NCBI GenBank assembly: GCA_026119935.1
Contig: JALRMH010000075.1
Coordinates: 1,689 to 65,688 of the forward strand
Direction of reading: 5' to 3'
DNA: 64,000 nucleotides
Source of the DNA: Endothia cerciana
Taxonomy: Eukaryota > Ascomycota > Sordariomycetes > Diaporthales > Cryphonectriaceae
Part shown: piece by piece, positions 37,547-48,637 of the stretch
How the letters are laid out: every line of letters begins with the position of its first letter
How positions within the stretch are numbered: the stretch's first letter is position 1
The notes under the pieces: generated by a model
Seen by the model: the letters and a program-made list of their open reading frames with translations, nothing else
Databases searched by the model: none
Told to the model about the DNA's origin: nothing
Made by a program: the position numbers and the translations under genes

Positions 37547-37645
37547 AAGACGAGATATGTCATTTCTTATAATCTAATTGACATGATAGCTTACTTTATA
37601 TTATATTGCAAAACTTAGTAAGTTTCTGTATAAGAAGTCAAGGCT
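37547..37645 (+). pseudogene. Relic of nad2 5' exon (third copy)
   Basis: AGTTTAAGACGAGATATG and ACTTAGTAAGTTTCTG match nad2 copy B near 37887 and 37960, with stops and deletions between. It lies just upstream of the intact copy B, so the 5' exon was duplicated more than once. Confidence 0.65.
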
Positions 37646-37839
37646 CACGGCGGCAGGCATACTTCGTACGCAGCCCTGTGAAAGAAACTAAAAGTAAGGG
37701 TGTTAGTTATTTTATCGTGCGAGAACGGGGCACGGTAAGCCTTTAACTAGGCTTCATCGCAGGGTGGCACTTTTATTTATTAAAATAAAAGTATATTAGT
37801 CCACCTTGGCTTATTTATCTATATTTACAAAAAAAAAAA

Positions 37840-40800
37840 ATGATAATAATTTCTACACTTTTAATACTAATTTCGAATGCCGTCAGTTTAAGACGAGATA
37901 TGGCAATTCTTTATAACAGGGTTGCTATAATTGCTTTACTATATGCTATATTACAAAGTTTAGTAAGTTTCTGCACAATAAGTAATGGTGGTATAGGTAT
38001 ACATGGAGGTTTATTCCATGTCACAACTATCACCGAGGTTTTCCATCTTTTTTTATATTTTATTTGTATAATAATATTACAATTGACTAGCTTTCATCCA
38101 CGAAAAGTATGAGTGTATGAACATTCATCAATAAAAGATCTTTTCATGAACCGCTTAATGTTCTATAGAACGAAAATTATTAATAAGTTTGGAGAACATT
38201 TAAAAATTATCGAGTATCCTGTAAAAGGGTGAGCAATAGCTGCCCAGTTAACTATGTGAAATAAAACCCCATTTAATTTACTCAAAACTACTGATTTAAC
38301 TGATTCCTCGATGACTAATACTTCTTCTACTGTAGCAAACACAGACAGCATTATAGGGGAGGATATACAAAATACAAATCTCAGTCTTAATCCATGATTC
38401 CTAACAGGATTTACAGATGGTGACGGTTCTTTTAAAATTATGGTATCTAAAGACATAAAGGGTAAATTATTATGTAAGGTTCAACCAGTTTTTACTTTCG
38501 GTCTTCATTCTAAAGATTTACCTCTTTTACTTAAGATTCAAGAATTTTTCGGTGGTGTCGGTAAAATTTATGGCTGCGCCGGAAAAGCTGATGGTACTGT
38601 TCATTATAATGTAAATTCACTAAAAGACATAATAAATTATGTAATCCCTCATTTTGATAAATATCCCTTAGTTTCTAAAAAGAGAGCAGACTATCTTTTA
38701 TTTAGAGAAATCGTTTTTTTAATGAGTAAAAAAGAACATTTAGTAAATACTGGTCTTACTAGAATTATTTCTTTAAAAGCTTCTTTAAATTTGGGACTAC
38801 AGGGATGAGCGGCAGATTTATTCTCTAACATTGAACCTGCAGTTAAACCAGAAGTAAAAGTATTAAAGGTAGAGGATTTAAATCCTTATTGATTATCTGG
38901 TTTTATTTCTGCAGAAGGATGCTTTAATGTGGATTTATATAAAAGTGCCAAATTTAAGTTTGGTTATAGTGCAAGTTTAAGATTTATATTAACTCAAAAT
39001 AACCGAGATTCCGATTTAATGTATACAATAAAAGATTTATTTAAATCTGGAAGTATTAGCAGTTCACAAAGAAATAATGCAGTAGAGTTACGTATAAGAG
39101 AATTTAAAGTATTAAAGAGTACTATTGTTCCCTTCTTTCCCCCCCCGCAAGCTTGCGGGGGGGCCCCCCCCGCAAGCTTGCGGGGGGGGGAAAAATATCC
39201 TTTAATGGGGGCAAAAACTCTAGATTATAATGACTTTATTAAAGTTTTAGAATTAATGGATAATAAGGTACATTTAACTGAGGAAGGATTTAACCTAATT
39301 AAGGGAATTAAAGATGGGATGAATTCAAAAAGAAAATAGTATATTTATTAGTGCTAAAATTTACGGCAAAAAATTTTTAGTAGTTGGTTTAGTTCCGGCG
39401 GGCCGGAACTGCCCCTCCCCCCGCATGCTTGCGGGGGGGGAAGGAGGGCAATAGCTAAAAATTAATTAAATAATTTATTCAAAATGGGGTAAATTTCACT
39501 AGGGAAATAGTTAACATTATGATGGGAAAAACTTCCAAATTCCGGGAAACTCCTAAAACTTATGATACCAAGCTGTAATTGAAAAATTAATAGTGGACTA
39601 AGTAATGACTAGTGTAAGGTAATAAATCCTAAGATTGGTGAAAACCAAATGGACAACCGCGGATCTAAATCAAACATAAATTTGCCTGCCAAACATTCAG
39701 GGAAATTGTTAATATTGTGGGAAAAACTTCCAAATTCCGGGGACGTCCTAAAAATTTTGATACCAAATCTGGATGAATTATTCCATGGTGGGTGAATTAA
39801 TTATTCATGTAAGGTAATAATTCAAAATGTAGCTTTTCAGTTATACTCTTTTTTTTATAAGAGCACTACTAGTTGTGGGGTGTCTTACCATCCAAACAGG
39901 GCTATTGAAATGCAATTTCGAAAAATGGATAATCGCGGATCTAAATCAACAGTACTAAATAGTATGGTTGTAAAAGAGCAACGAGTAGACGGAAGTTTGT
40001 TTTTTAATCCTAGCTTAGTCGGTGGATTAAATAATATAAGGTGTACTCTAAGAGGGTTTGAAAGAATTACCTGAGCTGGAATCCCTTCTAATCAAATTCT
40101 AAATAAACAACATTATTCAACTACTGCTGTTTCGCGGGAAAGCTTGCCTTCAATAACTACCTATAAATCCTTTGACCCTAGTTTAAATTTATCTAAAAAT
40201 GAAAGTAGTTTAAGCTTAAATCCTTGGTTCGTAACAGGGTTTACAGATGGGGACGGTTCATTTACTGTTTCTATTACTAAGAAAAAATCCGGTATAGGTT
40301 GAAAAATCTCACCTATATTCACTATAGGACTGGATATTAAAGATTTAGATCCCCCCCCCCCGGGGCGGGGGGGATCCCCTGCTACGCATGGGGGATCTAT
40401 TAGTTCAAATTAAAGCTTTTTTAAAAATTGGTCAAATTTATACTAGTAAAAGAGGTATAGTTTATTACACAGTAGGTTCTATGAAAGATATAATAAAGTA
40501 TATCTTACCTCATTTTGACAAATATCCTTTAGCTACTCTTAAATTAAAAGATTATTTATTATTTAAGGAGATAGTTCTGCGCCCCTCCCCCCTCCGGGGG
40601 AGGGGGGCTGATCATCCTCCCCCCCCCCCAGAGGGGGGGGGGGAAGTTCTTCTTATGGAAAAAGGTGAACATAAATCCTTACTAGGTTTATCTAAGATAT
40701 TCTCACTAAAGGCTAATTTAAATAAAGGGTTATCTGACATAGTAAAAGCAGAATTTCCAGATATTATTCCCGCGAATATTCCAGAATTAAAGATACCATC

Positions 40801-43800
40801 TAAATTAAACCCTCATTGATTATCTGGATTTATAACTGCAGAAGGATCTTTCTTTATTTCTATTTATCCTAATGAGAAAAGAAAAGCTGGATACGCTGTA
40901 AGTTTGGTTTTTAGTTTATGTCAACATATTAAAGATATAGATCTACTAGAAAGACTCGCTAAATATTTAGCCTGTGGTAGAGTTAAGGAAAATTCTAATC
41001 GTGAATCAGTTGAATGAGTTATCACTAGGTCCGATGATATTAACCAAAAATTGATTCCATTTTTAACTAAACATTCTCTTTCAGGGGTAAAACAATTAGA
41101 TTTCGATAGATTTAAAGAAGTATCTCTTTTAATAGAAAATAAAATGCACTTAACCCCCGAAGGAATTACAGTAATAAAAGATATTAAAGATTCAATGTAT
41201 ACTAGGTAATGGTATTAATATAATGGTTTATCTTCTGGAGGCATACGGGGCGGCATACGAAGATTTCGTAGCCGCCCCCTCCTATATGCACGAATAAAGA
41301 TAAGGTTATAACTTCAAGTCAACTAACTTGCATACATATATTTCAAGTTATTTATTTAGAATTTTAAGATAAATCCAGTTTGCCTCGTTAATCTTATTAT
41401 TTATAATAAGTGGAGCAGTATTTTTAATGTCAACTAATGATTTTATTTCTATCTTTTTATCTATAGAATTACAAAGTTATGGTTTGTATTTATTAAGTAC
41501 AATCTATAGAAATTCGGAATTGTCTACAACAGGTGGTTTAATGTACTTTTTATTGGGTGGGTTAAGCTCTTGCTTTATTTTATTAGGTACAAGTTTACTA
41601 TATGCCAATTCAGGTACAACTAATCTGGATAGTTTGTATGTAATTACTAGTATTAGTGATCTAAATAACGTAGAGGTAGCCGGGGGGTTTATGTCTTCTT
41701 GATATAACGATGATTATATAAATTTTTCTCTCTTAATCTTTAGCATAGGGTTTTTATTCAAAGTTAGCGCTGCTCCATTTCACTTCTGATCTCCTGAATG
41801 AAAACTTGGGAAATTTTCAACTGTTGGGAGTAAATTGCCAAATTCCGGAAACACTCTAGAACTTCAAGTACCAAGCTATACTATAAAGGGTATAAGTGGA
41901 TGAACTAATAACTCATGTAAGGTAATAAGCTTGAAGGTTTCTGAAAAGAACGTGGGCCATCGCGGATCTAAGTCAATAATACTAAATAGTAATATTATTG
42001 TAAAAGAGCAACGAGTAAATGGTAGTTGGTGTGGAAATAAGGCGGCTTCGTCATCCCCACATTTAAGATATACTCTAATGGATTCTGAAAAGAATTATCA
42101 ATTTAAAATCCCTTCTAACCAAATTATTCAAAGACGACTTTATTCAGCTATGGCTGAATCTAATTTGAACGATGCTGTTATTAATAAACTTCCTCAAGGT
42201 ATTGAACCTTGATTTATCTCGGGGTTCACAGACGCGGAAGGTTGTTTTCTTATTTTAATACGTAAGTCACCTAAAAGCAAATTAGGTTGACAATTAGAAG
42301 CTAACTTTACAATCAATCTTCATGCTAGTTCCGGGCGCCGCCTAGGCGGCTGGAACTGCCCCTCCCCCCCGCATGCTTGCGGGGGGGGAAGGAGGGCAAG
42401 AGATATTGATATTTTAAGTGTTATCCAAACTTATTTTGGAGGAGTAGGTAGAATAGGTAAAGAAAGAAATAATTGTCGTGATTTTACAATAGGTTCCTTA
42501 GATCAAAATTTAAACAAAGTAATACCTCATTTTGATAAATATCCCTTAAAAACTAATAAATTTTCCGACTATTTATTATTTAAAGAAGTAGTAATGATGA
42601 TGCAACGTGGAGAACATTTAACCGTTGAGGGTTTACAAAAAATAGTAAATATTAGAGCTTCTATCAATAAAGGGTTATCTCCTTTATTAAAAGACGCTTT
42701 TCCTTATAGTGTTGCTGTTTCAAGACCATCTTTACCAGAAAATAATAATAAATTACACCCTCAGTGAGTAGCCGGTTTTACTTCAGGTGATGGTTGTTTC
42801 AAAGTTAGCTTAAGAGAATCTAAATTATTTAAAGTAGGAAGTCGGGTAGCATTACTTTTTATATTAACTCAACATATTAGAGATGAAACTTTAATTAAAA
42901 GTTTTGTTAATTTCTTTGGTTGTGGTCAAACTTATGCTTATAAAGATTATATAGAGTTTAGATGTCAATCATTCAAACATAATTACCAAAATATTTTACC
43001 TTTTTTTACAAAATATTCTATTCTTGGAGTAAAAGCACAAGACTTTAAGGATTGAGCTAAAATAGCGGAAATGATACAAAGCAAGACTCATTTAACTAAA
43101 CAAGGTTTAGATCAAATCCGTAATATAAGGGGCAGGTATGAATAAAGGTAGATATTAGGATGCAGATTAATTAGGGGGGTTGCGGCATACGACGAAGTCG
43201 CCGCCCCTTCTTATCTAAGGGCATCTTCAAGTATGAAATATAGTCTGTTTATTTTTATAATGATTTGCTTTGCATCAGCCTGACAGCACCATATATAATT
43301 AGAGCTTTCATATATAATTAGTTGAGGGCGGCTGCTGTCGCCGCAATAAAGTCGAATTTTCTTTAATTTGAACGATAAATTTAAGTGCCGTGGACGTTTA
43401 CGATGCCATTCCAACAATAGTTACGACATTTGTTGCAATTATAGCTAAAATATCTATCTTTATATTTTTATTAGAATTAGTTTATTTTACTAATCATTAT
43501 TTACTAAATTTAAATTGAACTTATGGTTTACTAGTAAGTTGTTTACTTTCATTAATAGTAGGTACGGTTTTAGGTCTTACTCAGTTCCGAATAAAAAGAT
43601 TATTCGCATACAGTACTATTTCTCACTTAGGTTTTATTCTATTAGCTCTTACTATTTCAAGTGTTGAATCAACTCAAGCATTTATATTTTATTTAATGCA
43701 ATACACCATAAGTAATTTAAATGCCTTTATTATTTTAGTAACCATAGGTTTTTCTTTATATTGTTATGTAAATGATAATAAAGAAAATGAGGAATTAATA

Positions 43801-46800
43801 GATAAAAATAATTCACCTGCTTTGAGGTTTGGGAAACCTCTATCTTGGGTAATATGGCCAAACTTCGGGGAACTCCTAAAGCTTCTGAGACCAAACTGTA
43901 GTTGAAAAGCTAGATGTGGATGAAGTAATAAATCATGTATGGTAATACTTCAGAAGATAATCGAAAGAGCAATGGAATATCGCGAATCTAAATCAGTAAT
44001 GTTGACCAATACTGTAAAAGAACAACGGGTAGACGGTTGTAGATGTGTTAAATTTACACATTTAAGATATGCTCTAATGGGTTTCGAAAGAAATTATCAA
44101 ATCAGAATCCCTTCTAACTATCTAAATCCATGAATAAGAATCTATACTTCTTTACCTACAAATTTAACCACACGAGGGTACAGTACGCTAGAATCCCCCA
44201 GGGGGTTTTGCGAGGATAAACTTAATCCTTGATTCCTAACAGGTTTTTCTGATGCTGAATCTAATTTTTTTGTGAGAGTAGTTAAAAGCAATTCTGTAAA
44301 AGTAGGATGAGTTATACAACCTCTCTTTCAAATTGATTTACACAAAAAAGATTTGAATTTATTAAAAAAAATTCAAACTTTTTGAGGGGTAGGAGATATT
44401 TATTATAAAGAAAATTCTTGTAATTTTGTGATACAATCTTTGAGAGGTATAAATGTAATAGTAAATCACTTTGAAAGATATCCTCTTTTAACTAAAAAAC
44501 AGGAAGATTTTTTATTATTTACACAAATAGTTGGGTTGATTAATCAAAAAAAACATTTAACTTCATCTGGTTTGTATGAAATTATATCACTCAAAGCTTC
44601 TATGAATTCAGGTAAGCTTTCTATATCGTTAAAAGATGCTTTCCCTGAGGTTGTTCCAGCTATTAGACCTAAACGTTCAGATGATGAATTATTAAGTTCA
44701 AATATGGATCCTCATTGAATGGTAGGTTTCACAACTGGTGAGGGGTGTTTTAGTGTTAGAATTACTAATTCAGCAACAACAAAAACGGGCTATCAAGTAC
44801 AATTAAGATTTAACATTACTCAACATTCTATTGATAAAGTATTTATGAATAGCTTTGAAAAATTTTGAGGTTGTGGTAAAGTGTTTTTAAGATTTCGAGA
44901 AAACAAAGTGGATTTTCAAATTTTAAAAATAAAAGATCTCTGTGATAAAGTAATTCCTTTGTTTCAAAATTTACCTATACAAGGTGAAAAATCTAAAGAT
45001 TTTTCAGATTTTTGTAAAGTTGTAGAAATAATGAAAGTAAAGGGACATTTAACAGATGAAGGGTTAAATGAAATAAATAAATTAAAAATAGGTATGAATA
45101 GAGGTAGAAAATATAAATAGGTTTTCCCTGCAGGTGGGCGCGAGCTCTCCTCGTAGGTAGTTTATTACTTGGGCCGTTTAGATTTATTTAAACCAAATGA
45201 TTTATTATTCTTATTTTGAATTATTTATTTTTATTTAATTTTTTTTTATTCCGAAGGAGGTTTCGCCTCATATTCATGGGTTTATTTACAAGATAAATCT
45301 GACCGCTATGATACAATTAATTAGTCAATTAAAAGGATATTTTTATATAAACCCTATCTTATCTTTAAGTTTTGCAATTACTATCTTTTCATTTGTGGGT
45401 ATTCCACCTTTAATAGGATTTTTTGCCAAACAAATGGTTTTAAGTGCAGCTTTAGATAATGGTTATATATTCTTATCATTCATTGCCATACTTACTAGTG
45501 TAATAGGAGCAGTATATGTGCGCCCTTTAATTAATATAATGCCCGGGTCACTAAACCCTCTCTCTGAAACGTTGAGAGATAAATCAATCAACTTATCCGA
45601 TTTCGAAATGAATAGGGGAGTGAAGCATGTTGATAAAGGCTCAAAAAATCTTAACTATAGAGATATTAGAGCCGAGGTACTTCTTTCTCATGTAAAATTT
45701 AACCTTCGGGTCAACCACGCACCAGTTAAATCGAAAATAGTTTATTCGATTTTACAGAAAATATATCTAAAAAATATACTTAAATATATAGTTTCTTTCT
45801 GTAGGCCAGAGATAATATATCTAACGAAGTTTGCTAAAAGAAAGATATCAGACATTATATTAAGAACTGGGGATCTCCTAAGGGAAGTAATTCCTAAAAT
45901 AAGTTTTAGACTTATTTCTTCTAAATTAGAAGGGAGACGGAGTTTTCGTAGTATCCACTTTGATGGTGGAGAAGGGAAACGGAATCTAATCAATAAGTTA
46001 AGTTCGGTCCGCTGAACATCGCCCCAACTATTAAGCTGGTGGTGATCTTTCACTCTTTCCCCTTTCTCGCTTTGCGGTCAGGGTCTGCGTAAGCTAGGAA
46101 CGGGTGGAAAACCTCTATTAGTACGAACAGAGTTGATTGTTAAGTCAACTCAAAGGACTATACCTCTGCAGGGTGCTTCGCTCCCTTGCTTAGCAGGTAT
46201 AAGATTATTTAATAATCCAACTAAAAGATTTATTTCAGACGTAACCACACACAAAATAGAATCAGGCGGCCTACTATATTTTTCTTTAAACCCTTGATTT
46301 ATAACTGGCTTCACAGATGGTGAAGGTAGTTTTGGTAATTTTCTTCAAAAATCCACTACATCTAGATTAGGATTAACTATTATTCCACTTTTTCAAATAG
46401 GACTGCATAAAAAAGATGAGCAGTTATTAAGAGATATTCAGGGAAATTTAGGTGGAATAGGTTCAATATCTTATGGACAAAATATGGTTTATTTAAAAGT
46501 ACAATCTTTAAAACAAATTTTAACTGTGATAATTCCTCATTTCGACAAATACCCTTTAATAACTAAAAAGCAAGCTGATTATCTTTTATTTAGAGAAATA
46601 GTAGTGATGATGGGACGAGGAGAACATCTAAACAAAGATAACCTTCAAACCATTGTGAATATTAAAGCTTCACTGAATTTAGGTTTATCCGAAGAGTTAA
46701 AGGTAGCTTTTCCTGAAACTGTGGCTGTTCCTCGTCCACTTGTGGATTACTCAAAAATTTCAGATCCTGAGTGAATCGCGGGTTTTGTTTCAGCTGAAGG

Positions 46801-48637
46801 TTGTTTCTACATTGGTCTATGAAAAGAACCGGGTAGACGGTTGAGAGTAAAGGTAGCAGCAAAGTTTCTAATAGCTCAACATAGTCGTGATGAGCTGTTA
46901 ATGAGGAGTTTAGTTGATTATTTTGGGTGTGGTAAGTATTGTAGCAAAAAAGATAGTGGGGAATTTGTAGTTATAAAATTATCTGATATCACTGAAAAAA
47001 TCCTTCCGTTTTTTAATAAGCATGTTATAAGAGGTGTTAAATCCTTGGATTTTCAGGATTGATGTAAAGTAGTCGAACTAATGAAGGCTAAAAAACATTT
47101 AACTTTGGAGGGATTAGATCAAATTAGTAAAATCAAAGCTGGTATTAACAAGGGTAGGAAATAAATTAGCATTAAGGCAGGTCCATCTTGCTTTAAGGGA
47201 AGTACAAAGCATGACAGGCGTATCTTGAATGATAGTAGGTGATCTTGAGCTTAAAAATTTTGGAGGTTATCTTGATAAATTTCTATTTGCATCTGAGATG
47301 GCTAAGCCTCTTTGATTTGTCAATCTTTTACTAACTCCCCTCGATATTTACTTGTACGAATTAAATAAAGAATTTTCTTATTCACCTATCTTTAATTATT
47401 CTAACGTCTCCCATATGAAATTAGGTAGAAAATTTTTATATACTCGTTGTTCAGATCAAATTTTAGTGGGTCTTTCAGGTAGTTATAAGGATGCGGTAGA
47501 TATAAGAAAATTACTTTTTGATTTTTTACAAAAAAAACGAAATTTTACTTTAAATACAGATAAAATAAAAATAATCCATTTAAATAGTAATTACGCGGAA
47601 TTTTTAGGATATTCTATAACTGTTCCTTCTTATCCTAAATTAATTATACCTAAAAAGGTAATTAAGGAATGACTGATTAAGAGTGGATTAGCTAATCAAA
47701 AGGGTAAACCAAAATATGTGGGTAAATGGATTTATCTGTCTGATGCTGAAATTGTAGACCGTTTTAATAATTTCATTTGAGATCTGTTCGAGTACTACAA
47801 GATGGGAGAAAATAGAAGGGATCTACATGAGAGTATTTATATTATAAAATATTCTTTTTTTCACACAATTGCAGCAAAACATAGAATGAACTTAAAACAA
47901 GTGATAAAAAAGTATACTTTTGATAAAATTAATCTTAAATTAAAAGTCTGTTCCGCTTCTTAGCCTCCGGCCACCCCTCCCCCCCTTCCATCGAACGGCG
48001 AGCTTAGGCCTAATAAATTAGTGATGGAAGGTGGGCGAAAAGTTAGATTCTCTTCTTCAGGATGGCTACCCCCTTGAAGTAGGCAGTCGTGTTCGGTAGC
48101 TACATCCTTACCTTCTTAGTTATTTACCCGAAGAGGATTCGTTTGCTAAATAAATCTTAGTCCTTAAAATGTTCTAGGTTGATTCGAGAGCCGTATGCGG
48201 GGAAACTCGCACGTACGGATCGGAGGGAGCGTTCTCGATGCCTTAAGTAAGTTAAGATATGATTGCACTTATATACGATTGTGTTACAAAGTGTAGCTTA
48301 ATCTACTTAAGGTACTAGTCTGCGACCCAACTACTTAAATATAATAAAAGAAATTTTTTTTTTCTCGGCTACTCCAGAATATAAATTAAATCCATGATTA
48401 ACTAGTGGGGAGGGGGGTTACGCCGGCCTTAAAGGTCGTATTTATGTGGCAGGCGGTAAAATTTCGAATAGAAATAGAATTGAATCTATTAGATTTAATC
48501 ATAATAATATAGTTATGTCCTCTGCATTGAGTGTAACAATTTCTGTACTGACATTGATAATATTATTGTTCATATTCATAAATAAAGAGTGATTAAGTAT
48601 GGCTACCATATTGGTAGGTTTTTTATTTAATTCTTAA
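37840..48637 (+). CDS. nad2: NADH dehydrogenase subunit 2, five exons
   Basis: Membrane-arm proton-pumping subunit of complex I. Exons: 37840-38220, 41388-41796, 43393-43818, 45311-45517, 48332-48637; about 575 residues, normal for filamentous ascomycetes. Landmarks: SNAVSLRRDMAILYNR, STNDFISIFLSIELQSYGLY, YDAIPTIVTTFVAIIAKI, YSTISHLGFILLALTI, PIQLISQLKGYFYINP, GIPPLIGFFAKQMVLSAAL. ATG 37840 starts copy B, chosen because EYP|LILL joins correctly to exon 2. Exon 2 has one extra base in TTCAAAAGTT (41757-41766), which must be dropped to keep FLFKVSAAPFHFWSP in frame. Stop TAA 48635-48637 is followed at once by the nad3 ATG, suggesting co-transcription. Confidence 0.92.
38221..39339 (+). CDS. 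LAGLIDADG endonuclease fused to nad2 exon 1
   Basis: Open from exon 1 through TGA (Trp) codons to TAG 39337-39339. First motif WFLTGFTDGDGSFKIMVSK, second WLSGFISAEGCFNVDLYKS. Helices VIPHFDKYPLVSKKRADYLL and HLTEEGFNLIKGIKDGMNSK are typical. A GC hairpin pair at 39139-39190 lies in frame in a loop before EKYPLMGAKTLDYND. Looks intact. The core that should accompany it is the incomplete one downstream. Confidence 0.85.
39139..39190. repeat. Paired GCAAGCTTGC GC hairpins
   Basis: Two back-to-back CCCCCGCAAGCTTGCGGGGG hairpins joined by a C-run, inside the LAGLIDADG ORF and in frame. No clear AGNNCT flank; the only exception of this size. Confidence 0.85.
39391..39451. repeat. GC element of GCATGCTTGC subfamily
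   Basis: AGTTCCGGCGGGCCGGAACT hairpin followed by CCCCGCATGCTTGCGGGG and AAGGAGGGCAA. Nearly the same element is at 42324-42400. Non-coding position. Confidence 0.85.
40348..40398. repeat. GC element in AGATCT site
   Basis: AGATCC left, GGATCT right, with CCCCGGGGCGGGG and CCCTGCTACGCATGGGG. Net 46 bp, frameshifting. Confidence 0.82.
40573..40651. repeat. GC element in AGTTCT site, in frame
   Basis: AGTTCT at both ends with CCCTCCGGGGGAGGGG, GCTGATCATCC and CCAGAGGGGG blocks. Keeps the LAGLIDADG frame between FKEIV and LMEKGEH. Confidence 0.85.
41931..43145 (+). CDS. LAGLIDADG homing endonuclease of nad2-i2
   Basis: From ATG 41931 in the core (KVSEKNVGHRGSKS, VKEQRVNGSW) to TAA 43143-43145. 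First motif WFISGFTDAEGCFLILIRK, second WVAGFTSGDGCFKVSLRES. A GC element at 42324-42400 adds an in-frame loop between INLHA and RDIDIL. The last residues read RNIRGRYE instead of the family's usual small-GMN ending; dropping one G in AGGGGCAGG (43128-43136) would give AGMNKGRY and TAG at 43156. The enzyme may still work because the change is at the extreme C-terminus. Confidence 0.82.
42324..42400. repeat. GC element of GCATGCTTGC subfamily, in frame
   Basis: AGTTCCGGGCGCCGCC, GGCGGCTGGAACT, then CCCCGCATGCTTGCGGGG. Near-copy of 39391-39451, here inside the nad2-i2 endonuclease. Confidence 0.85.
43819..45310 (+). other. nad2-i3, group I intron
   Basis: Inserted after CCT (NNSP|IQLIS). Core 5': AAACTTCGGGGAACTCC near 43859, ATATCGCGAATCTAAATC near 43977 and AAAGAACAACGGGTAGACGG near 44017. 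LAGLIDADG ORF overlaps the core. Ends ACCGCTATG. Confidence 0.88.
43939..45120 (+). CDS. LAGLIDADG homing endonuclease of nad2-i3
   Basis: Continuous 393-residue frame from ATG 43939 to TAG 45118-45120 with TGA as Trp. The N-terminus comes from the core ([20 protein letters not shown]). First motif WFLTGFSDAESNFFVRVVK, in which the usual acidic/glycine end is changed to SN; second WMVGFTTGEGCFSVRITNS. Helices [18 protein letters not shown] and HLTDEGLNEINKLKIGMNRG. It has no GC insertion. The altered first motif may weaken cleavage. Confidence 0.85.
45518..47164 (+). CDS. LAGLIDADG endonuclease fused behind a group II N-terminal extension
   Basis: One open frame runs from nad2 exon 4 through about 245 unassigned intron-encoded residues into a two-motif LAGLIDADG protein, ending at TAA 47162-47164, with TGA as Trp. 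Motifs: WFITGFTDGEGSFGNFLQK and WIAGFVSAEGCFYIGLWKE. Helices VIIPHFDKYPLITKKQADYL and HLTLEGLDQISKIKAGINKG. LAGLIDADG genes in group II introns are known but uncommon. Here the gene is followed directly by reverse-transcriptase remains, so it appears to have landed in the maturase gene. The endonuclease looks intact. Confidence 0.83.
47167..47963 (+). pseudogene. Degenerate group II maturase (RT/X remnant)
   Basis: Reads ALREVQSMTGVSWMIVGDLE where active maturases have an aspartate-rich RT block, then jumps to PLDIYLYELNKEF, so the palm region is shortened. The catalytic box reads YTRCSDQILVGLSG, with YADD lost. The X domain continues (WLIKSGLANQKGKPKYVGKW, FNNFIWDLFEYYKM) to TAG 47961-47963. 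RT activity is almost certainly lost; a splicing role for the X domain cannot be excluded. Confidence 0.82.

Larger units (their letters stand above)
39880..41209 (+). pseudogene. LAGLIDADG endonuclease, second ORF of nad2-i1, broken
   Basis: The N-terminus is translated from the intron core ([32 protein letters not shown]). First motif WFVTGFTDGDGSFTVSITK, second WLSGFITAEGSFFISIYPN. GC element at 40348-40398 (net 46 bp) shifts the frame between KDLD and LLVQIK. Another at 40573-40651 keeps the frame. The ending KDIKDSMYTR stops at TAA 41207-41209. Confidence 0.78.
38221..41387 (+). other. nad2-i1, composite group I intron
   Basis: Inserted after CCT (EYP|LIL); ends TTTGCCTCG. A LAGLIDADG ORF is fused to exon 1. 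It is followed by an incomplete core (about 39515-39685) and directly by a complete core of the same type (about 39695-40110), with AAATTCCGGGGACGTCC, AATCGCGGATCTAAATC and AAAGAGCAACGAGTAGACGG. A second LAGLIDADG ORF follows. Two related introns appear stacked. Confidence 0.8.
41797..43392 (+). other. nad2-i2, group I intron
   Basis: Inserted after CCT (FWSP|DVYD). Core 5': AAATTCCGGAAACACTC near 41851, CATCGCGGATCTAAGTC near 41957 and AAAGAGCAACGAGTAAATGG near 42002. LAGLIDADG ORF overlaps the core. About 230 bases after the ORF include GGCATACGACGAAGTCGCCGCC hairpin debris. Ends TGCCGTG. Confidence 0.88.
45518..48331 (+). other. nad2-i4, group II intron
   Basis: Starts GTGCGCC directly after exon 4 (GCA GTA TAT) and ends GACCCAAC, so TAC TTA AAT continues NAD2 as VYYLN. 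Domain V hairpin GAGCCGTATGCGG/CGCACGTACGG at about 48186-48223. The ORF is a LAGLIDADG gene placed inside a decayed maturase. Confidence 0.88.
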
